In this document: one piece after another, positions 58,808 to 64,000 of the stretch
Position numbering within the stretch: position 1 is the first letter of the stretch
How the letters are laid out: each line of letters opens with the position of its first letter
Assembly (NCBI GenBank): GCA_016713535.1
Contig: JADJOY010000016.1
Coordinates: 1-64,000, forward strand
Length of the DNA: 64,000 nt
Direction: 5' to 3'
Source of the DNA: JADJOY01 sp016713535 [NCBI: Deltaproteobacteria bacterium]
GTDB taxonomy: Bacteria; JADJOY01
Notes under the pieces: model-generated
Told to the model about the DNA's origin: nothing
The model's input: the letters and a program-made list of their open reading frames with translations, nothing else
Databases searched by the model: none
Position numbers and translations under genes: made by a program

Positions 58808-60541
58808 TCAGCCGAGCGCGACCGAGAGGGCGCGGTTCAGGCGATCGAGCCCCGCCGCCACGTCGGCGCCGAGGTGAACGCGCAACGCGCGCCGGCCACG
58901 CTCGATCAGCACCTGGAAGTCTCCCCGCGCTTGCGCAGCCTTGACGATACCGAACGTGTATTTCTGTCCCGGCACCGCGAGGTCCGCAGAGTCGTCGCAG
59001 GTGATCTGCAGCACCACGCCGGTGTTCGGCCCACCTTTGTACGCCTGGCCGGTCGAGTGCAAGAAGCGCGGACCGAACCCCACGCAGGTGGCGCGTCCGG
59101 TGCGCTCGAAGACCGTGCGGCGCATGGCGGCGAGCGCCTCGAGGTGCGGGTCGCTGCGCTCCACGTAGGCGAGCAACGCCGCGTAGTCTCCGGGTCCGAG
59201 GCGCATGAGGTGGGCACGCAGCCAGCCCTCGAGCGTCGCCGGCGTGCCGGCCCCGGCGGCGAGCGCTCGGGCCTGCTCGGCGTCGGTGTAGAGCGCGATG
59301 CCGTCGGCCGTGAACGCCGGCGCCTCCGAGGGAAGCACGCCGGTCTCCTCGTAGGCGGAGGTGAGCGCCTTGGTCGCGATCTTGCTCGCCTCGACGTCGG
59401 GCTGGTCGAAGGGATGGATGCCCATGACGGCGCCGGCGACGGCGGTCGCGATCTCCCACCGGAAGAACTCGGCGCCGAGGTCGGCCTTCGACGGCATCGC
59501 GACCCGCACCACCGGCTGGCCCGCCGCTTCGAGCGCATCCACGGCGGCGTCCTGCTCGGCGCTCGCGTCGGTGGCGAGGCGCACGTAGACGAACAGGCGA
59601 TCCTCGCCGTAGGCGGCGGGCGCGCCGAGCGGCTCCAGATCGACGGGGATGATCGCCTTGCCGAGCTTGCCGGTCGACTCGGCGATGAGCTGCTCGAGCC
59701 AGGCGCCGAGGTCGTAGACCCCCGGTGACGCGATGATCGTGAGCTTGTCGCGGCCGGCGCGCGCGGCGCATCCGAGGACGGCACCCAGGACCACGCCGGG
59801 GTTCTGCTCGGCGGCGAAGTCCGGCCCGCACGCGCGGGTCATGGCCCGCGCCCGCGCGAGGAAGTCGCGCAGATCGAGGCCCATCACCGCCGCCGGCACG
59901 GTGCCGAAGGGCGACAGCGCCGAGAACCGTCCGCCGATCGACGGCACGCCGTGGACGATGTGGCGGAAGCCCTTCGCCTTGGCCTCGCCCTCGAGCTTCG
60001 AGCCCGGATCGGTGACCGCGATGAAGCGCTTGCCGGCCTCCGCGGCGCCGAGCTTCTCGACGGCGCGCGCGAAGAAGTACGCGAGCAACACGTTGGGTTC
60101 GAGAGTCGAGCCCGACTTGCTCGACACGATGAACACCGAGCTGTCGTAGCCGACCGCGCGCTCGAACGACGCCACCTGCGCGGGATCGGTCGAGTCGAGG
60201 ACGAAGAGCCTGGGGTGGCCGGGCTGGGCGCCGAACGTCTCGGCGAGCACCTCGGGGCCGAGGCTCGAGCCGCCCATGCCGAGGAGCAGCGCCTTCTCGA
60301 AGCCCGCAGCGCGGACGTCGGCCGCGAGCGCCTCGAGCGCGGGCAGCGCCTCGATCTGCTGGTCGACGGCGTGGAGCCAGCCGAGCCAGCGGCTCTCGTC
60401 GCCCCCGGTCCAGAGCGCCGCGTCACCGGCCCACAGGCGGCGCACCTTGCGGTTGTCGTTGGCGGACCAGTCCGCGAGGGTCGCGCGGACGGCGTCGCGA
60501 AGGGCTACGGGAAGACGATCCAGCGCGGCAGGCTCGGTCAT
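58808..60541 (-). CDS. pgi: Glucose-6-phosphate isomerase (long form)
   Basis: The 577-residue protein has the sugar isomerase fold: LLLGMGGSSLGPEVLAETFG (about 90), FIVSSKSGSTLEPNVLLAYF, SIGGRFSALSPFGTVPAAVM and QAYKGGPNTGVVLQITCDD. The sequence resembles the isomerase part of bifunctional transaldolase/isomerase proteins, but the transaldolase half is absent and no tal gene is nearby. It links fructose 6-phosphate with the zwf-pgl-gnd route. 8 nt separate it from rpiB; a 93-nt gap precedes gnd. Confidence 0.92.
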   Translation of the reverse strand: MTEPAALDRLPVALRDAVRATLADWSANDNRKVRRLWAGDAALWTGGDESRWLGWLHAVDQQIEALPALEALAADVRAAGFEKALLLGMGGSSLGPEVLAETFGAQPGHPRLFVLDSTDPAQVASFERAVGYDSSVFIVSSKSGSTLEPNVLLAYFFARAVEKLGAAEAGKRFIAVTDPGSKLEGEAKAKGFRHIVHGVPSIGGRFSALSPFGTVPAAVMGLDLRDFLARARAMTRACGPDFAAEQNPGVVLGAVLGCAARAGRDKLTIIASPGVYDLGAWLEQLIAESTGKLGKAIIPVDLEPLGAPAAYGEDRLFVYVRLATDASAEQDAAVDALEAAGQPVVRVAMPSKADLGAEFFRWEIATAVAGAVMGIHPFDQPDVEASKIATKALTSAYEETGVLPSEAPAFTADGIALYTDAEQARALAAGAGTPATLEGWLRAHLMRLGPGDYAALLAYVERSDPHLEALAAMRRTVFERTGRATCVGFGPRFLHSTGQAYKGGPNTGVVLQITCDDSADLAVPGQKYTFGIVKAAQARGDFQVLIERGRRALRVHLGADVAAGLDRLNRALSVALG

Positions 60542-60549
60542 GGCTCGCC

Positions 60550-61002
60550 TCAGCGAGAGTAGCGGGATTCGACGGCGAGAAGCTTGCCCAGGCGGCGACG
60601 GTGGCGTTCCTCGTCGGTGAAGCGTGCGCCGAGGAACGAGCGCACGATCTCCTTCGCCACCTCGCTGCCGATGATGCGCGCGCCCACCACGAGCACGTTC
60701 ATGTCGTCGTGCTCCACACCCTGGTGCGCCGAGTAGGTGTCGTGGCAGATGCCGGCGCGTATGCCGCGCACCTTGTTCGCCACGATGCCGGCGCCGACAC
60801 CCGAGCCGCACAGCACGATGCCGCGCTCGGCCTGGCCCGCCGCCACCGCCTCGCCCACCGCCGCGGCGAAGTCCGGATAGTCGCAGCTCGCGGTCGAGTG
60901 CGTGCCGACGTCGGTCACCTCGTGACCGAGCGCCTCGACCTGCTTCTTGAGCTCTTCCTTGAGCTCGAACCCAGCATGGTCCGAGCCGATCACGATCTTC
61001 AT
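60550..61002 (-). CDS. rpiB: Ribose-5-phosphate isomerase B
   Basis: A 150-residue RpiB/LacAB protein interconverting ribulose 5-phosphate and ribose 5-phosphate. Signature [55 protein letters not shown] (active-site Cys) and [20 protein letters not shown]. It heads the six-gene rpiB-pgi-gnd-zwf-glk-pgl series. The start at MKIVIGSDH is family-typical; an upstream frame start at 61023 adds seven non-conserved residues. Confidence 0.94.
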   Translation of the reverse strand: MKIVIGSDHAGFELKEELKKQVEALGHEVTDVGTHSTASCDYPDFAAAVGEAVAAGQAERGIVLCGSGVGAGIVANKVRGIRAGICHDTYSAHQGVEHDDMNVLVVGARIIGSEVAKEIVRSFLGARFTDEERHRRRLGKLLAVESRYSR

Positions 61003-61081
61003 CCGAACCCTCCCGCGCAACACGCGCCGGGGAGGGTTCTAGCGCAAGGACGGGGGCGGGCCAGACGCGCCAGGATGCAGC

Positions 61082-62503
61082 TCACGGCAGCAAGACGGGC
61101 AGCGCCACGCCCAACCCGAGCGCGAAGAGCCAGAGCGCGGGTGCCGGTGTGCCGAGGGGGCGCTGGCGGCGGGCTTCGCGGGCGGCGACGCGCGGGTCGA
61201 CGAGCAGCCGGGCGACGTGGCGGCGCTCGAGGAGCTGGTAGGTGAGCGCCGTGACAGCGCCGTAGGCCAGGTGCAGGACCAGCGCGGGCAGGTTCGCGGC
61301 GGCCTGGGCCGTGCTCCAGGTGGGGTGGCCCGAGCCGATCACGGGCACGAGGGTGAGCGGCCCGGCGAACCAGGCGATCAGCCCGTAGACGAGCCCCCAC
61401 GCCACGCTCGCCGCGGCGTCCGGCGACTCGTACTGGAAGAGCACGCCGAAGCCGGCGCCGAGCGCGGCCGAGCTCACGATGTGGAGCGCGAGCCCGAGCG
61501 CCGCCGAGTCCGAGCCCAGCACCATCGCGAGCTTGGGCGCCAGACCGCTCGCCGGGACGAGGGCCACCGTGGCGAGACCACCCACGAGCCCGGCGAGCGC
61601 GCCGAAGCGCACGGCGTTCAGGTAGCGCGAGCCGAGCCCCTCCGGCTCGCGGTTAATCGGGTCGGACTCGGTGAAGAACCACACCCAGGCGCGGTCGATC
61701 ACCGCGTAGGTGAGGCCGATCACCAGCCCGTAGATCACGTGACCGACGAAGCTGCCGAAGTAGAGCGAGCCGTTCTCGCTCGACCAGTCGAGCGCTTCAC
61801 CGCTCCACGCGGGCAGGATCGTGAGCGGCCCGAGGAACCACCACAGCATCCCGTAGGCGACCCCCCAGCCCAGGTTCGAGCCGAAGCCGCGCACGTCGCG
61901 CTGGAAGAGCAGCCCGAAGCCCGCCCCGATCCCCAGCGCGAACACCGCGTGCAACAGCACGCTCACCAGCTCCGACTCGCCGTTGATGACACCCGCGACC
62001 ACCGGCAGGAAGTCGACACTCTCCATCGCCCGGCCGAAGAGCCAGCCACCGATCAGTCCAGCGCTCCCGCCGACGAGCAGCGCGCGCCACAGGCTGAAGG
62101 GCGCCACTCCCGTGGTGGGCCGCAGCGTGCTCGCCCCTCCGAGCCCCACGCCGAGCGGCAGTCCGAAGCACAGGACGTAGGCCACCAGATCGGGAAAGTG
62201 AGCGCGCGCCGAGTCCACCGTGCAGAGCTCGGAGCCGTGGCCCTCGCGAATCGCCATCAAGCCCGCGGGCCACGCGAGCCACAGCAAGAACGCGTAGCCG
62301 AGCCCCCACACCAGCCCGGCGCCCGGCGTCGAGAGGCGGTCGCCGCCCAGCGCCGCGAGGCCTAACCCGTAGAGCGCGCCAGTGACGACGCCCTCGGCGA
62401 GCGAGCGTCGCACCAGCAGCGCGTACGCGGCACCGCCCACGGCGCCGATCGCGAGGCCCACGGCGAGCATCAACCGCCGTTCGGTCGCTTCGGTGATCGC
62501 CAT
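61082..62503 (-). CDS. Polytopic membrane protein with internal duplication
   Basis: The 473-residue protein has about ten spans. Two segments repeat: GIGAGFGLLFQRD ... LGWGVAYGMLWWFLGPLTIL and GAGFGVLFQYESP ... WGLVYGLIAWFAGPLTLVPV; a third, weaker relative (GAGLVWGLGYAFLLWLAWPA) is near the N-terminus. Glycine-rich spans and W-W pairs suggest a channel or transporter made of repeated units. I do not recognise a named family. It lies 18 nt after the start-proximal end of the dehydrogenase operon on the same strand, so the NADH dehydrogenase gene reads into it. Confidence 0.75.
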   Translation of the reverse strand: MAITEATERRLMLAVGLAIGAVGGAAYALLVRRSLAEGVVTGALYGLGLAALGGDRLSTPGAGLVWGLGYAFLLWLAWPAGLMAIREGHGSELCTVDSARAHFPDLVAYVLCFGLPLGVGLGGASTLRPTTGVAPFSLWRALLVGGSAGLIGGWLFGRAMESVDFLPVVAGVINGESELVSVLLHAVFALGIGAGFGLLFQRDVRGFGSNLGWGVAYGMLWWFLGPLTILPAWSGEALDWSSENGSLYFGSFVGHVIYGLVIGLTYAVIDRAWVWFFTESDPINREPEGLGSRYLNAVRFGALAGLVGGLATVALVPASGLAPKLAMVLGSDSAALGLALHIVSSAALGAGFGVLFQYESPDAAASVAWGLVYGLIAWFAGPLTLVPVIGSGHPTWSTAQAAANLPALVLHLAYGAVTALTYQLLERRHVARLLVDPRVAAREARRQRPLGTPAPALWLFALGLGVALPVLLP

Positions 62504-62521
62504 GACCCGTCCCCCACCAGC

Positions 62522-64000
62522 TCACCGCAGCTCGATCGTCTGGACGATGTCGCGCGGGAAGAAGAGCTCGATCACCCAGTCGATCACCACGCGCACCTTG
62601 CGCTCGAGCCCTGGCAACTTGCCGACGTAGATCGCCCGCCACATGAGCCACGCCAGAAGCCCCGAGAAACGCACCGTCTTGTGGCGGAAGAAGGGCACCG
62701 TGAGCTCGGCGCACGCGGTGTGGTGGCCGACCACGCACAGGGCGCCGAGCGAGTCGAAGTGGAACGGTGCCGCCGCCTCGCCGCGCGCCGCGGCGACGAT
62801 GTTGGTGGCGAGGGTGCGCGCCTCGCGCAGCGCGAACTGCGCGGTCGGCGGGCAGGGCTTGCCGGTCTTCGCGTCAGCGAGCGCGGCGCAGTCGCCGAGC
62901 GCCCACAGACCCGGGCGCCCGTTCACGGCCATCGTGGGCTCGACGGCGATCGCGCCGCGCTTGTCGCGCTCGATCGGCAGCGTCTCGAGGACCGGGTTGG
63001 GAGCGGTGCCCGCGGTCCACACCAGCGTCCACGCGCGGATCTCCTCGGCGGGCTTGAGGACGACCACGCCGGGGCGTGCGTCGGCGAGGCGCTTCTCGAG
63101 CTTGAAGGTGACTCCGCGCGCGGCCATGCGCTCGAGCGCGTAGCGCGCGAGCGGCTCGGAGAGCTCGGGGAGGATCCGGTCGCGCGAGTGGACCAGCACG
63201 ATGCTCAGGTCGTCCTGGCTCAGGCTCGGGTAGTCGCGAGGACTCCGCGGCAGAAGTCGTTGAGCGCGCCCGCGAGCTCCACTCCCGCGAAGCCGCCACC
63301 CGCGACCACGAAGGTGAGCATCTCGCGGCGCCGCGCCGGATCCGGCTCGCGCGACGCAGCCTCCAGCATGTCGATCGCGTGGTTGCGGATCTTGATCGCG
63401 TCGATCAGCGTCTTGAAGTCGAAGGCGAGCTTCTCGACGTTCGCCATGCCGAGGTAGTTCGACACCGCGCCGAGGGCCAAGACGAGCTGGTCGTAGGCGA
63501 TCGTGAACGTCGACTCGGAACGCTCGTCGCTGCCCGGCACGTGCTCGTCGCGAGAGAGCGTCACGAGCCGCGCCTCGAGGTCGACACCCACGACCCGGGC
63601 CCGAACCACGTTGGTGCGTCGCAGGCTGGTGCGCAGCGGACTCGAGATGTGGGTCGGCTCGAGGCTCGATCCGGCGACCTCGGCGAGCATCGGCGTGAAC
63701 AGCAGCGCGTTGGTCTCGCTCACCAGCGTGAGCTCGAAGCTCGGATCGGCGCCGAGCTTTCGTTCCAGCGCCTGCGCGGTGGTCATGCCGGCGAAGCCGC
63801 CGCCGAGGATCAGTACGCGCGTCGTCGGCCTGGCGGGCGGCGGCGCGGGGCGGCGCTCGGGACCGAGGGCGCGCAGCGCGACCGCCGAGAACGCGTGACC
63901 GACGGCGCCGAGGATCGCGCCGTAGACCACCCACCCCGCCAGCTCCGGGAAGCGCTCGCGCATCCCGTACGGCGTCCACGCCGCCTCGCCGGTGGTGACG
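62522..64000 (-). CDS. ndh: Type II NADH dehydrogenase (NDH-2-like), frameshifted and running off the window
   Basis: A flavoprotein that oxidises NADH with quinone without pumping protons. FAD loop RVLILGGGFAGMTTAQALER, second GxGxxG TFVVAGGGFAGVELAGALND, GLWALGDCAAL and a C-terminal membrane-binding helix (KVRVVIDWVIELFFPRDIVQ). Frame breaks at about 63238; adding one base restores FCRGVLRDYPSLSQDDLSIV. The FAD domain is preceded by a membrane-like MRERFPELAGWVVYGAILGA, and the frame stays open to the window edge with no binding site before that Met. So the protein may begin outside and carry an N-terminal membrane domain like the neighbour's. Confidence 0.82.
   Translation of the reverse strand, partial: RHHRRGGVDAVRDARALPGAGGVGGLRRDPRRRRSRVLGGRAARPRSRAPPRAAARQADDARTDPRRRLRRHDHRAGAGTKARRRSELRAHAGERDQRAAVHADARRGRRIEPRADPHLESAAHQPATHQRGSGPGRGCRPRGAARDALSRRARAGQRRAFRVDVHDRLRPARLGPRRGVELPRHGERREARLRLQDADRRDQDPQPRDRHAGGCVARAGSGAAPRDAHLRGRGWRLRGSGARGRAQRLLPRSPRDYPSLSQDDLSIVLVHSRDRILPELSEPLARYALERMAARGVTFKLEKRLADARPGVVVLKPAEEIRAWTLVWTAGTAPNPVLETLPIERDKRGAIAVEPTMAVNGRPGLWALGDCAALADAKTGKPCPPTAQFALREARTLATNIVAAARGEAAAPFHFDSLGALCVVGHHTACAELTVPFFRHKTVRFSGLLAWLMWRAIYVGKLPGLERKVRVVIDWVIELFFPRDIVQTIELR

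Overview
The window is a very GC-rich stretch (roughly 70 percent by eye) of a chromosome from a Gram-negative bacterium. Evidence for an outer membrane is a TonB-dependent receptor, several lipobox lipoproteins, a MacA/MacB-type exporter and an octaheme periplasmic cytochrome. The mix of an F420-type LLM oxidoreductase, acyl-CoA carboxylase and dehydrogenase genes, GMC oxidoreductase and many short overlapping operons recalls deltaproteobacteria-like lineages (Myxococcota, Binatota and relatives). That assignment is an inference from style, not from a marker gene. No rRNA, tRNA, prophage, transposase or CRISPR array was seen.

Layout. 0.3-2.2 kb: a response-regulator/GGDEF/EAL protein. 2.4-8.1 kb: a TetR regulator divergent from an MCC-like acyl-CoA carboxylase operon (carboxyltransferase, biotin carboxylase, biotin carrier, acyl-CoA dehydrogenase). 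8.4-11.6 kb: redox enzymes and small membrane proteins. 11.6-16.4 kb: a 12-unit propeller lipoprotein divergent from an octaheme cytochrome with a HEAT-like tail. 16.5-26.1 kb: a compact corrinoid (vitamin B12) locus. 26.3-32.5 kb: metallophosphoesterase, CehA/McbA-like lipoprotein and YncE-phosphoesterase lipoprotein. 32.6-40 kb: HEAT protein, dusA and a MacAB-like exporter. 40-44 kb: repeat-rich DNA with two hydrolases, a DsbA-fold isomerase and an HU-like protein. 44.3-49 kb: two coupled glycosidases. 49-54.3 kb: VOC/GMC/aquaporin operon, then a bufferin-like peptide, DoxX protein and anti-sigma factor. 54.3-61 kb: rpiB-pgi-gnd-zwf-glk-pgl (glucose-6-phosphate and pentose phosphate metabolism). 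61-64 kb: a membrane protein and a type II NADH dehydrogenase joined to a similar membrane segment.

How genes work together. The best candidate for an undescribed system is the corrinoid locus. A BtuB-like receptor, a BtuG-like propeller lipoprotein and CobU/CobT/CobS are read one way. A winged-helix regulator and BtuF/BtuC/BtuD are read the other way. Two near-identical 19-bp palindromes lie between them, and I saw no B12 box, so the locus looks protein-regulated rather than riboswitch-regulated.

Two genome-scale oddities cut across the window. First, intergenic gaps are full of short hairpins whose stems co-vary while the loop is conserved, often in inverted pairs. One such element sits in a 173-bp tandem duplication that copies the start of a permease gene. 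Second, six otherwise good genes carry seven single-base frameshifts, mostly in or beside short homopolymers. This suggests residual sequencing error, though decay cannot be excluded.
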